A stretch of DNA of 64,000 nucleotides from HGM04593 sp045646845 (GTDB lineage: Bacteria > Bacteroidota > Bacteroidia > Bacteroidales > Bacteroidaceae), in the NCBI GenBank assembly GCA_045646845.1, contig JAZRLO010000002.1, positions 1 through 64,000 on the forward strand. Reading direction: 5' to 3'. The notes under the pieces were generated by a model, which saw nothing but the letters and a program-made list of their open reading frames with translations, was not told the DNA's origin and did not search any database. Positions within the stretch are counted from its first letter, which is position 1. Each line of letters begins with the position of its first letter. This document shows positions 1 through 8,272 of the stretch, piece by piece. Both the position numbers and the translations under genes were made by a program.

Positions 1-152
1 TCGAGAGTTGTAAAGTGTACAAGGTTTCTCTTCTGCTTCTTTGTCTTCTTAGTCAGGATGTGACTGTGATAAGCATGCTTTCTCTTGATTTTACCTGTTC
101 CGGTAAGAGCGAATCTTTTTTTGGCACCGGAGTTAGTCTTAACTTTTGGCAT
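1..152 (-). CDS. rpmI: 50S ribosomal protein bL35 (5' part, cut by window edge)
   Basis: Reading leftwards from the ATG at 152, the frame stays open to the window edge and gives a very basic protein beginning MPKVKTNSGAKKRFALTGTG, the typical bL35 N-terminus. About 50 of the usual 64-65 residues are inside the window. bL35 is a small, highly basic protein of the large ribosomal subunit. It lies 60 bp downstream of infC on the same strand, the classic infC-rpmI(-rplT) order, so rplT is expected just outside the window. It was missed in simple ORF calling because it has no stop in the window. Certain as to family. Confidence 0.95.
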   Translation of the reverse strand, partial: MPKVKTNSGAKKRFALTGTGKIKRKHAYHSHILTKKTKKQKRNLVHFTTL

Positions 153-212
153 TTTTTAAAAAAATTATTAGTTAACAATTATCGGCAGCGTACTATCCAA
201 CACTGCTCGTTT

Positions 213-803
213 TCAATCTTCTTTTGCTGTTTCCGCAGCAGGCTGCTGTGGCTTTGCAGGTTTTTCCTTCTTGGGAGCCGCAGCTTTCTTTGCAGAAATC
301 ATTATGGTCATGCGTTTTCCTTCGAGTACAGGCATTGAATCGACCTTACCGTACTCCTCAAGATCCTTCGCGAAACGGAGAAGGAGAATCTCACCCTGCT
401 CCTTGAAAAGTATCGAACGACCCTTGAAGAAAACATAAGCCTTGACCTTGTCGCCGTCCTGAAGGAAACTTATGGCGTGTTTGAGCTTGAAGTTGTAGTC
501 ATGATCGTCGGTCTGAGGACCAAAACGTATCTCTTTGACATCAATCTTAACCTGCTTCGCCTTCTGCTCCTTCTGACGCTTCTTCATCTGATAGAGGAAC
601 TTTGAATATTCAATCAAGCGACATACCGGAGGATTGGCAGTAGGAGAAATCTCCACAAGGTCCAATTCTTTTTCTTCGGCAAGGGCAAGTGCCTTGCGGG
701 TAGGCATTACAACTGACTCAATGTCATCGCCTACGATACGTACCTCTGCGGCACGAATCTGCTCGTTTACACGATACTGGTTCTTCAGGTTGTCGTTCTT
801 CAT
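213..803 (-). CDS. infC: Translation initiation factor IF-3
   Basis: IF-3 binds the 30S subunit, prevents premature 50S joining and checks start-codon and initiator-tRNA pairing. The 196-residue product has the N-terminal domain (about 1-80, with YRVNEQIRAAEVRIVGDD and LDLVEISPTANPPVCRLIEY) and the C-terminal domain (about 85-170, with VDVKEIRFGPQTDDHDYNFK in approximate form). It also has a lysine/alanine/proline-rich tail after residue 172, as is common in Bacteroidetes IF-3. The start is an ordinary ATG, unlike the AUU of Escherichia coli, so the autoregulation known there need not apply. A good -7 box lies about 85 bp upstream. rpmI follows. Confidence 0.97.
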   Translation of the reverse strand: MKNDNLKNQYRVNEQIRAAEVRIVGDDIESVVMPTRKALALAEEKELDLVEISPTANPPVCRLIEYSKFLYQMKKRQKEQKAKQVKIDVKEIRFGPQTDDHDYNFKLKHAISFLQDGDKVKAYVFFKGRSILFKEQGEILLLRFAKDLEEYGKVDSMPVLEGKRMTIMISAKKAAAPKKEKPAKPQQPAAETAKED

Positions 804-888
804 TAAATATTATATAAGTTCTTTCTAATTTTTAATTGATTTCAAGTCATTTTACGCCCTCCCGGGCACAACTCTTCAAAATCGGATG

Positions 889-920
889 CAAATGTAACAC
901 TTATTTACCACATAACGAAA
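889..920 (-). promoter_or_regulatory. Promoter for infC-rpmI
   Basis: On the minus strand a perfect Bacteroidetes -7 box TACATTTG occupies 896-889. A TTTCG sequence at 920-916 sits about 19-20 nt before it, in the place of the -33 box. It faces infC, leaving a leader of roughly 80 nt. Confidence 0.55.
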
Positions 921-1114
921 TGGTTTAGCTATTTTTTCGCTGATGAAAGATAAAAAAAGCACTCAATTTTATTTTATACCGGCGGCTGCCACCCCTCCGC
1001 AACACGCAACTCGCTCCCTTTAAATAAGGTCGACAGTTTGAATGCAACACACAACCGTCCCATCCGCTTCGCGCGCATCTATTTAAAAAGGTGGGAATTT
1101 GACTGCAAAAGCAA

Positions 1115-1144
1115 GCCGAAAGCATTCCGAGGAATGCTTTCGGC
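1115..1144 (-). terminator. Hairpin after thrS
   Basis: A perfect 14-bp inverted repeat (arms 1115-1128 and 1131-1144, starting GCCGAAAGCATTCC) has only two unpaired bases between the arms. Read from thrS it is followed by TTGCTTTTGC, a moderate T-rich tract. It probably separates thrS from infC, which are often co-transcribed in relatives. Confidence 0.65.
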
Positions 1145-1180
1145 ACACTATAGTCAACGGCACGCTAAGCGTGCTTGATT

Positions 1181-3148
1181 TCAATTCTGGCCTTCGGCTG
1201 GCATCTCCTTGCGGATGGTGCGTGTACGTATCTCCTCGCAGATTGCAGAAACGAACTCAGCAATAGGCTTCACGCCCTCATCACCAGCGAAGCGGCTGCG
1301 AACTGCAACAGTGCGGTTCTCCTCTTCCTGCTGTCCCAGGACAAGCATATAGGGCACGCGGTTGTTGCGCGCGTCACGTATCTTATAACCGATTTTCTCC
1401 GAGCGGTTGTCAACATGCACCAGCACACCGTTCTTCTTGAGCTCGGCTGCCACCTCATAGGCATAGTCACCGTACTTCTCCGAGATGGGAAGAATGCGCA
1501 CCTGCTCGGGAGCCAACCACGTAGGGAATTTACCTTCGTATTTCTCGATGAGCCATGCCAGAGTACGCTCGTAGCAGCCCATACTTGTACGGTGTATTAT
1601 ATAAGGACGTACCTTCTCGCCGTTCTGGTCAACATAGTACATGTCGAACTGCGCCGCCAGAAGAGCATCCCACTGTACGGTAATCATGGTATCCTCCTTG
1701 CCATAGACGTTCTTGGCATTGATATCGACCTTGGGACCGTAGAATGCCGCACCGCCTACCTCTTCGATGAAAGGTATCTCAAGTTCTGTCAACATCTGGC
1801 GGATGTGCTGCTGGGTCTCCTCCCAAACCTCTGCATCGCCGATATACTTGGCACGGTTCTCGGGATTCCACTTCGCAAGTACATATGTAACGTCATCCTG
1901 CAGGCCAAGAGTCTCCATAACGTGCTTTGCGAGCGCAAGACACTTCTTGAACTCCTCAACCATCTGGTCGGGGCGCACGATGAGGTGTCCCTCGCTGATG
2001 GTGAACTGACGTACGCGTGTAAGACCGTGCATCTCGCCCGAATCCTCGTTGCGGAACAGTGTCGATGTCTCGCTGTAACGCAAAGGCAGGTCACGGTATG
2101 AGTGGTGTGTGGCCTTATATACATAATACTGGAACGGGCATGTCATGGGACGCAATGCGAAAACCTCCTTGTCATTCTCTTCGTTTCCGAGAACGAACAT
2201 ACCGTCCTTATAGTGGTCCCAGTGACCGGAAATCTTGTAGAGGTCGCTCTTTGCCATAAGAGGAGTCTTTGTACGGATATAACCCCACTCATTATCCTCA
2301 AGATCCTCAATCCAACGCTGCAATGTCTGAATAATCTTTGCACCCTTGGGCATGAGAAGAGGAAGACCCTGACCAATGACATCCACAGTCGTGAAGAGTT
2401 CCATCTCACGGCCTATCTTGTTGTGGTCGATATTCTTTATATGCTCAAGGTGTGCAAGGTAAGCCTCGCAATCCTCCTTTGTAAAGAAAGCCGTACCGTA
2501 AATACGTGACAAAGATGGATTGTTCTTGTCACCGCGCCAGTATGTTGTCGATGAAGAGAGGAGTTTGAATCCCTTGATGAGCCTTGTATTGAGCAAGTGC
2601 GGGCCCATGCAAAGGTCAACGAAATCATCCTGTGAATAGAGAGTGATACGCTCACCCTCGGGGATGGCATCGATGAGTTCGAGTTTGTAAGTTTCGTTCT
2701 TGGCCTTCATAAGCTCAATGGCCTCCTCACGTGAAACCACCTTGCGCTCTATACGTGGGCTTGACTTTATTATCTTCTTCATCTCCTTCTCGATAGCCTC
2801 AAGATTCTCCTTAGTGAAAGGAGTACACTCGAAGTCATAGAAGAAACCGGTCTCAGTAGCCGGACCGATTGTCAGTTTAGCCTCGGGGAAGAGATGCTTC
2901 ACGGCCTCGGCCATGATATGTGTTGCAGTATGACGCAACACCGAAAGAGCCTCCTTTGAATCGAGGCCGACAAGTTCCGCTTCTACACCGTCGGCAGGAA
3001 CATCACGCAGGTCAATAACCTCACCGTTTACCTTTGCCGCCACATAGCTGCTCAACAGCTTTGGGTCAACGGAAGAAAGTATCTCGATGTAGGATTTGCC
3101 CTCTGAGGCAAATTCCTGCACATCACCATTGAATGAAATCTTTATCAT
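1181..3148 (-). CDS. thrS: Threonyl-tRNA synthetase
   Basis: Charges tRNA-Thr with threonine in the cytoplasm. At 655 residues it is of normal length. Domains in order are TGS (about 1-62), the editing/SAD domain (about 70-240), the class II catalytic core (about 245-540) and the anticodon-binding domain (about 545-645). The zinc ligands that read threonine are visible as Cys in RPMTCPFQ and His in both GEMHGLTRVRQFT and IIHRTSMGCYER. The start ATG at 3148 begins MIKISFNGDVQEF, the expected TGS opening. It lies alone behind its own promoter and ends in a strong hairpin. Confidence 0.98.
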   Translation of the reverse strand: MIKISFNGDVQEFASEGKSYIEILSSVDPKLLSSYVAAKVNGEVIDLRDVPADGVEAELVGLDSKEALSVLRHTATHIMAEAVKHLFPEAKLTIGPATETGFFYDFECTPFTKENLEAIEKEMKKIIKSSPRIERKVVSREEAIELMKAKNETYKLELIDAIPEGERITLYSQDDFVDLCMGPHLLNTRLIKGFKLLSSSTTYWRGDKNNPSLSRIYGTAFFTKEDCEAYLAHLEHIKNIDHNKIGREMELFTTVDVIGQGLPLLMPKGAKIIQTLQRWIEDLEDNEWGYIRTKTPLMAKSDLYKISGHWDHYKDGMFVLGNEENDKEVFALRPMTCPFQYYVYKATHHSYRDLPLRYSETSTLFRNEDSGEMHGLTRVRQFTISEGHLIVRPDQMVEEFKKCLALAKHVMETLGLQDDVTYVLAKWNPENRAKYIGDAEVWEETQQHIRQMLTELEIPFIEEVGGAAFYGPKVDINAKNVYGKEDTMITVQWDALLAAQFDMYYVDQNGEKVRPYIIHRTSMGCYERTLAWLIEKYEGKFPTWLAPEQVRILPISEKYGDYAYEVAAELKKNGVLVHVDNRSEKIGYKIRDARNNRVPYMLVLGQQEEENRTVAVRSRFAGDEGVKPIAEFVSAICEEIRTRTIRKEMPAEGQN

Positions 3149-3185
3149 ATCCTAATAATTTTTTATTTCTGATTGATTTAACGTG

Positions 3186-3216
3186 CGAAGATAATGAAAA
3201 AACAGGAAGCTTCAAA
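3186..3216 (-). promoter_or_regulatory. Promoter for thrS
   Basis: Minus-strand -7 box TATCTTCG (3193-3186, one mismatch to TAnnTTTG) with a TTTG -33 box at 3216-3213. The spacing is 19 nt. The predicted leader of about 30 nt runs straight to the thrS ATG. Confidence 0.6.
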
Positions 3217-3286
3217 GCATTATACGTTTTTTAGGAGATGCGCAGCACTATCGGCCGCACCACTCCACTCCTATTCAATGCAAATA

Positions 3287-5305
3287 TCACTTACTATCCG
3301 CAAATTGGTATCTCTTTATTATATTGTAGGCCTGGAACATCCCCAACTCACCGGCCTTGCTGAGGTCCGATACACCTTCACGCACATTGCCGATGTATAT
3401 CCTCGACAGACCGCGGTTGAAATAGGCTTCGGCAAAGCCGTCATTCAGTTCTATGGCAGCAGTATAATCAACTATCGCAGCCTTGTAATCGTTCAGCGTG
3501 ACATTCACGTTGGCACGGTTATAATATGCGAACGCGAAATCGGGAACCAGCCCCAGAACCCTATCAAGGTCAGCCTTAACAAGGCGATAGTCTATGTCGT
3601 GCAGAGCCATATTCCCGCCAACGCCGTCATTGCCGGCATCACGCTTTACGGCCTCCGTAGTCTCCATCCGCTTGCTACGGATGAAAGAGCGCACGAAATA
3701 TGGCTCCCATGAGAGCGAATCCAAAGCCACAGCCTTGTCGGCATCAAGCATCGCCGACTCCACATCCTGCAACAGATAGAAATCTATCGCACGCAACATA
3801 CAGGGAACCGCATCACTATTCTCCCCGGCAACGCTCTTCGACAGCTCATCAATATGCGCAAAATGATATTCAATCTCATTTCCGTCAAGAGAACGCTCCT
3901 TGCAAACAAGAAGCAAAGGATTCTCCAACGCCAGCCTGCGGTTCATCTCCTCCACGTGCCTGATGTAGTACGCAGAGCGTTCGATACCGCCGCCGTCAAC
4001 ATAATACGTAAGTACAAAAGAGGGTTCAAACTCAATAAGCATATTCCTGTTCTGAACCTTGCCTCTATATTCCGCCGCATACTTCTTGTCATAAGTATCA
4101 TCGGGGACCACAATTTTGTTGTAGTTGCTGATATTCTCCTCGGAACGTTTGCGTGTCTTGTCTTCATCGGCGGAGTAACCCTTTTTCCGTACAGACGACA
4201 GGCCGTTATTATATATATCGACACTACGTTTGAGAAGCCAGTTCTCATCAGCAGCAGCCCCTTTGGCATTACCGTCCTTGCGGTATGCCGACGCACGACA
4301 CTGGTATGCATACTCGAAATTCGGATAGGCCTTAATGACGGAACTGTAATCAGCTACAGCACCTTTGTAATCACCGACAACTTCACGCAACAGGCCGCGG
4401 TTGAAACGTGCCATAGTATTGTCCGGGTCAATCTCAAGCACTTTGTCGAAATCCTCTATGGCACGGTTGTCGTCACCCACATTCATGCGCAACAACCCGC
4501 GGTTGTAATAGGCAATGAAATTCCGGGAATCGACATATATTGCCATATCATAATCCTCGAGCGCACCGCGCAGATTGTCTCTGTGATAACGCACGAGAGC
4601 ACGGTTTATATACATCTGCGCACGCGTAGGAAGAATCTCTATCGCCTTGTCGAGATCCTTTTCCGCCGATTCATAATTACCTTGTCCGAAGTATATCGCA
4701 GCACGCGTTTCATACGCATCGGAAGAATAAGAATCGTACAGCATGGACTTGTCTATGAGTTCAAGTGCCTTCAAAGTATCACCGGCATTTACGGCCACCT
4801 GGGAACGCAACAGATACGAAGTACTGCTGCGAGGCGAATAGAGAATGAGAGTGTCGGTAATGTTCGCGGCACTCTCCCAATCGGAAGACTGCATGGCCAC
4901 CATTCCCAGATTCTGCCAAAGGGACGGATTCTGCGGATCGTATTTTATGGCCATGCGCAAATCCTTCTCGGCAAGGGAAAGACTGTCGAGACAGGCATGA
5001 CAGATACCGCGCAGCTGATAACACCTGGACACATAGGGATTCCTCTCTATAGCCATGTCAAGGTCATCCCTGGCGCCAGTGTAGTCGTCGAGACTGTACT
5101 TTGCCAGAGCACGGAAGAAATAGGGCTCGTGAAGATAGGGCTTCGACTCTATCACACTGTTGAAATACTGTATCGACAGTACATAATCCTCGTAATAGAG
5201 CGCGTTGCGCCCTATTTCCATAACCCTGTCTGTATTCAATTGAGCCTTGCCTGCCAAAGGCAGCAAAGCCACGTACAGGACGAGGATGTACCGGCAGAGG
5301 TTCAT
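3287..5305 (-). CDS. Secreted tetratricopeptide-repeat protein
   Basis: A 672-residue protein opening with a signal peptide (MNLCRYILVLYVALLPLAGKA). About nine TPR units follow between residues 20 and 340, easily seen from repeated phrases such as AYYNRGLLRMNVGDDNRAIEDFDKVLEIDP. A middle section of about 345-500 has no clear repeats, and more TPRs cover about 500-665. TPR arrays are protein-binding scaffolds; no catalytic motif is visible. The start overlaps the def stop by 4 bp (ATGA), so it is translationally coupled and sits at the end of the ruvX-def-TPR unit. The partner is unknown. Confidence 0.9.
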   Translation of the reverse strand: MNLCRYILVLYVALLPLAGKAQLNTDRVMEIGRNALYYEDYVLSIQYFNSVIESKPYLHEPYFFRALAKYSLDDYTGARDDLDMAIERNPYVSRCYQLRGICHACLDSLSLAEKDLRMAIKYDPQNPSLWQNLGMVAMQSSDWESAANITDTLILYSPRSSTSYLLRSQVAVNAGDTLKALELIDKSMLYDSYSSDAYETRAAIYFGQGNYESAEKDLDKAIEILPTRAQMYINRALVRYHRDNLRGALEDYDMAIYVDSRNFIAYYNRGLLRMNVGDDNRAIEDFDKVLEIDPDNTMARFNRGLLREVVGDYKGAVADYSSVIKAYPNFEYAYQCRASAYRKDGNAKGAAADENWLLKRSVDIYNNGLSSVRKKGYSADEDKTRKRSEENISNYNKIVVPDDTYDKKYAAEYRGKVQNRNMLIEFEPSFVLTYYVDGGGIERSAYYIRHVEEMNRRLALENPLLLVCKERSLDGNEIEYHFAHIDELSKSVAGENSDAVPCMLRAIDFYLLQDVESAMLDADKAVALDSLSWEPYFVRSFIRSKRMETTEAVKRDAGNDGVGGNMALHDIDYRLVKADLDRVLGLVPDFAFAYYNRANVNVTLNDYKAAIVDYTAAIELNDGFAEAYFNRGLSRIYIGNVREGVSDLSKAGELGMFQAYNIIKRYQFADSK

Positions 5306-5859
5306 CGCAGAACCCTCTTGGTCTTGTATGCGCAGCTCACATTGCCACGGGCAAGGTTATTGAGCCTGTTCTTGTTCATCTGACGGCGCAACGGAGAAAT
5401 CCTGTCCGAGAAGACCTTTCCTTCGAGATGGTCGAATTCGTGCTGCATGGCGCGTGCGAGAAAGCCTTCCACCCACTCGTCATGCTCAACGAAATTCTCG
5501 TCAAGATACTGTACGCGGATACGCGTAGGACGGGTAACCTTCTCGTGTATTCCGGGCAAGCTCAGACAACCCTCCTCCATGGAGTCTGTTTCATCCGATG
5601 TCTCCACGATATGAGCGTTTATATACACGCCGCGGAAATCCTTGTATTCCGGCATATCATCGGAAAGCGGATCAAGGTCTATTACCACAAGGCGTATCGC
5701 AAGGCCTATCTGCGGTGCCGCAAGACCGATACCCTCGGCATTGTACATTGTTTCGAACATATTCTCTATAAGCTGCTTGAGTTCGGGATATTCGGGAGTG
5801 ATATCCTCGGCAACTTTTTTCAGGACTGGCTGTCCGTAAAGATAGATGGGTAGTATCAT
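5302..5859 (-). CDS. def: Peptide deformylase
   Basis: Removes the formyl group from the N-terminal methionine of new proteins, using a bound Fe2+ or similar metal. The 185-residue product has all three signature motifs: GIGLAAPQIG (I), EGCLSLPG (II, with the metal-binding Cys) and MQHEFDHLEG (III, with the two metal-binding His and the catalytic Glu). It lies 54 bp downstream of ruvX and overlaps the following TPR gene by 4 bp. This is a common Bacteroidales order. Confidence 0.98.
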   Translation of the reverse strand: MILPIYLYGQPVLKKVAEDITPEYPELKQLIENMFETMYNAEGIGLAAPQIGLAIRLVVIDLDPLSDDMPEYKDFRGVYINAHIVETSDETDSMEEGCLSLPGIHEKVTRPTRIRVQYLDENFVEHDEWVEGFLARAMQHEFDHLEGKVFSDRISPLRRQMNKNRLNNLARGNVSCAYKTKRVLR

Positions 5860-5913
5860 TGTATTTTATTTATATATTTCCATAAACAAGTGTGCTATCG
5901 AAGCCCCAGGTTG

Positions 5914-6342
5914 TCATCTCTCTGTTGCCAACCTCCTGCTCTCCATGTAGGACTGTAAAATTATCGTCGCGCTTATCTCATCGACAAGTTCCTTGTTGCG
6001 ACGCGCCATCTTGCCTATACCCGAAGCCAATATGGCCTGATGGGCCAGCACAGAGGTAAAACGCTCGTCGTGATACTCTACAGGAATGTCGGGAAACAGT
6101 TTCCTGATACGGTTGACAAACGGTGCTATGCGGCACATATTCTCCGAGGGTTCATTGTTCATCTGCTTCGGCAGACCCACTATGATACGCTCCACCGGTT
6201 CACGTTTGACGTAATCCTGCAGGAACGCGACAAGATCGACCGTTGCGACAGTAGTCAGTCCGTTGGCGATTATCTGAAGTTCATCAGTAACTGCCAACCC
6301 CGTACGCTTCTTGCCATAATCTATTGCCAACAACCTTGCCAT
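5914..6342 (-). CDS. ruvX: YqgF/RuvX family nuclease (pre-16S rRNA processing)
   Basis: A 142-residue RNase H-fold protein of the YqgF family. It begins MARLLAIDYGKKRTGLAVTD, with the first catalytic Asp in the IDYGKK motif. It continues with IIVGLPKQMNNE and YHDERFTS (catalytic Glu region) and ends with DEISATIILQSYM (final Asp). Members have been proposed as Holliday junction resolvases and shown to take part in 16S rRNA 5'-end maturation. First gene of a unit with def and the TPR gene. A purine-rich AAGGAGA just before the ATG is a good ribosome-binding site, unusual for this genome. Confidence 0.95.
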   Translation of the reverse strand: MARLLAIDYGKKRTGLAVTDELQIIANGLTTVATVDLVAFLQDYVKREPVERIIVGLPKQMNNEPSENMCRIAPFVNRIRKLFPDIPVEYHDERFTSVLAHQAILASGIGKMARRNKELVDEISATIILQSYMESRRLATER

Positions 6343-6400
6343 ACATTCTCCTTTTTACAATCATTCACGCCATACATGCAGCACAATTGCATATATTTTG

Positions 6401-6434
6401 CAAAATTAGACATTTTGGATGAAAAGGTTCCAAA
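6401..6434 (-). promoter_or_regulatory. Promoter for ruvX-def-TPR
   Basis: Perfect -7 box TAATTTTG on the minus strand at 6408-6401. A TTTG within a T-run at 6434-6431 gives a slightly long 22-nt spacer. It faces ruvX. Confidence 0.5.
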
Positions 6435-6468
6435 AAGAAGGTAAAAAAAACTGAAAACAGAAAAAGGA

Positions 6469-6500
6469 TTAGGGTGATCCCAAGAACCGGGTCACCCTAA
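6469..6500 (-). terminator. Terminator of the fucose operon
   Basis: Nine-bp perfect outer stem TTAGGGTGA/TCACCCTAA (6469-6477 with 6492-6500), plus an inner CCC/GGG. On the minus strand it is followed by TCCTTTTTCTGTTTTC. It lies 31 bp after the fucP stop. Confidence 0.8.
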
Positions 6501-6530
6501 TTGACTAAAAATTAACAAAAAATAAGCAAA

Positions 6531-7835
6531 TCACCTCTGTGTTCTGCGCAATAAAAATCCATAGACACCGACAATAATAAAGCATATCATCGGCAATATG
6601 AACGACACGTTCACCGCAGGCATGCCCATAATGACACCCTTGTCAATAATGGCACCCTGCAATGGAGGCATAAGCGCACCGCCAACAATGGCCATGACAA
6701 GGAATGCAGCTCCCAAAGAGGTATCCTCTGACTTTACATTTTCAAGAGCCAGTCCATAAATGGTAGGAAACATCAGTGACATGAAGAAACTTATAGCCAC
6801 AAGGCAATAGAGGCCAACCATGCCGTTTATCACGATTGCGCCCAACGACATCAACGTTGCACCCGACGCAAATACGGCAAGCAAAGTACTCGACTTTACA
6901 TAACGCATGAGGTACGTCGCAATGAAACGGCTGCACAGGAACATCACCATAGCAACTATATTATACTCCTGCGCCGTAGCCTTGTCAATACCGAGATTGT
7001 CGGCATACTGTATTATGAAGGTCCACACCATTATCTGGGCAGCCACATAAAAGACCTGCGCAACGACACCGTAACGGTATGGGGCATTGTTCCAAAGCCG
7101 TTTGAGAGTAAGCTTATTGCTCACCTTAACGCCGGATGACTGGATATTAGGTATCTTAGTCATACCGAACACGACAAAGACAGCAAGCACGACAAGTCCT
7201 ATGGCCACATAAGGGTCGCGTATAATGGCAAGGTCATGAAGCATTATCTCACCCTTGGTGGCAGCATCAAGACCATGATAGATAACTTCACCGGCAGCAT
7301 CGCGCTGGTCGGACAGCAACTGCGGAAGCACAATGAACGAAGCCACAGCCATACCCATGAGCGAGCCCATGGGATTGAACGCCTGGGCTAGATTCAGACG
7401 GCGTGTCGATGTCTCTTTTGCACCCAACGAGAGTATGAGCGGATTGGCTGTCGTTTCCAGAAAAGCAAGACCGAAGGTCAATATGTACAGCGAGAGACAG
7501 AAAAACGAGAACTCCTGATAATAGGCGGCCGGAATGAACAGGAACGCACCTACAGCATAAAGTCCCAGACCTATCATTATACCCGTCTTGTAACTGTAAC
7601 GTCTTATGAACAGTGCGGCAGGGACAGCCATAGTCGCATATCCTCCATAAAAAGCGAACTGAACCAAAGCCGCTTCCGATGCAGGCAGTTCCATAAGGGT
7701 CTGGAAAGCCGCAACCATCGGATTCGTGATATCATTGGCAAACCCCCAGAGAGCAAACAGTGATGTCACAAGGACAAAAGGCAAAAGAAAACGTCTCTCA
7801 ATGAGTTTGGGCTTCTGAAATTTATCAATCTCCAT
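6531..7835 (-). CDS. fucP: L-fucose:H+ symporter, FucP-type MFS transporter
   Basis: A 434-residue, 12-helix major facilitator of the fucose/glucose/galactose permease group. It begins with a cytoplasmic tail and the family phrase FALWGFANDITNPMVAAFQ, whose Asp (about residue 35) corresponds to the proton/substrate Asp of E. coli FucP. The second key acid is in FLETTANPLI (about residue 126). It imports L-fucose across the inner membrane. The start lies 5 bp after the mutarotase stop and it is the last gene of the operon. FucP relatives can also carry other sugars, but fucI two genes upstream makes fucose the best call. Confidence 0.93.
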   Translation of the reverse strand: MEIDKFQKPKLIERRFLLPFVLVTSLFALWGFANDITNPMVAAFQTLMELPASEAALVQFAFYGGYATMAVPAALFIRRYSYKTGIMIGLGLYAVGAFLFIPAAYYQEFSFFCLSLYILTFGLAFLETTANPLILSLGAKETSTRRLNLAQAFNPMGSLMGMAVASFIVLPQLLSDQRDAAGEVIYHGLDAATKGEIMLHDLAIIRDPYVAIGLVVLAVFVVFGMTKIPNIQSSGVKVSNKLTLKRLWNNAPYRYGVVAQVFYVAAQIMVWTFIIQYADNLGIDKATAQEYNIVAMVMFLCSRFIATYLMRYVKSSTLLAVFASGATLMSLGAIVINGMVGLYCLVAISFFMSLMFPTIYGLALENVKSEDTSLGAAFLVMAIVGGALMPPLQGAIIDKGVIMGMPAVNVSFILPMICFIIVGVYGFLLRRTQR

Positions 7836-7840
7836 TCTCT

Positions 7841-8221
7841 TTAATCATAAAGGTAAAACATCCTATCCATCATACGCCATTTTTCATCAGAAGAGCTACC
7901 GGGAGCAGCCTTCTGGAACTCAGACATATAATCTTCCCACTCCTGCTGGCGCGGCAGAGTCGAGAGGCGCGCCATCGCGCTGTCCCAATCGAAATCGAGG
8001 GGAGCCTCGACAATCATGAAAAGACGCGTATCCACAATGTATATCTCCATCTCAAGGATACCTACTTCGCGTATTCCCCAAAGAATCTCGCTCCAAGCCT
8101 CGCCTTCGCTATGACGGCGGCGGTACTCCGCAATGAGTTCGGGATTATCCTTAAGATCCAATGTCTGGCAATACCTCTTCACAGGCTGGCCATATTCACG
8201 CACTTTATAACCTTCTGTCAT
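7841..8221 (-). CDS. L-rhamnose/L-fucose mutarotase family protein (RhaM fold)
   Basis: A 126-residue protein of the RhaM (DUF718) family, which interconverts alpha and beta anomers of 6-deoxy sugars so that the isomerase gets the right one. The hallmark segment LIAEYRRRHSEGEAWSEI carries the likely catalytic His. GILEMEIYIVDTRLFMIVEA and a tryptophan near the end also fit the fold. It stands between fucI and fucP, so fucose is the probable substrate although the family name is rhamnose mutarotase. E. coli uses the unrelated FucU in this role. A perfect palindrome precedes it. Confidence 0.88.
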   Translation of the reverse strand: MTEGYKVREYGQPVKRYCQTLDLKDNPELIAEYRRRHSEGEAWSEILWGIREVGILEMEIYIVDTRLFMIVEAPLDFDWDSAMARLSTLPRQQEWEDYMSEFQKAAPGSSSDEKWRMMDRMFYLYD

Positions 8222-8237
8222 TTCTTATGCTGTTAGC

Positions 8238-8261
8238 CCACCCTGCACCGGTGCAGGGTGG
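8238..8261. promoter_or_regulatory. 24-bp perfect palindrome between fucI and the mutarotase gene
   Basis: CCACCCTGCACC followed directly by its reverse complement fills half of the 51-bp gap after the fucI stop. As RNA it could fold as a 9-bp GC-rich stem with a six-base loop. There is no T-tract suited to termination (only AAAATTTTCC before it). It may act in mRNA processing or stability, in partial attenuation, or as a protein-binding site. Confidence 0.6.
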
Positions 8262-8272
8262 AAAATTTGACA

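Larger units (their letters stand above)
804..1180. other. thrS-infC intergenic region
   Basis: These 377 bases hold no credible gene. They contain the thrS hairpin, the infC promoter and, between about 1018 and 1120, two loosely similar stretches beginning TTTAAATAAGGT and TTTAAAAAGGT. Each runs on into a TTTGA(A/C)TGCAA core. I see no tRNA. A 73-codon frame at 925-1146 has no family resemblance and is not called. Confidence 0.6.

Noticed and set aside
925..1146. 73-codon minus-strand frame in the thrS-infC gap
   Set aside because: It overlaps the infC promoter and the thrS hairpin, and its product has low-complexity Cys/Arg content with no recognisable domain.
1175..2101. 308-codon plus-strand frame opposite thrS
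   Set aside because: It lies entirely antisense to a complete threonyl-tRNA synthetase, has no family resemblance and no promoter; a codon-bias shadow.
3854..5383. 509-codon plus-strand frame opposite the TPR gene
   Set aside because: Antisense to a clear TPR protein; the apparent periodicity is only the mirror of the TPR repeats.
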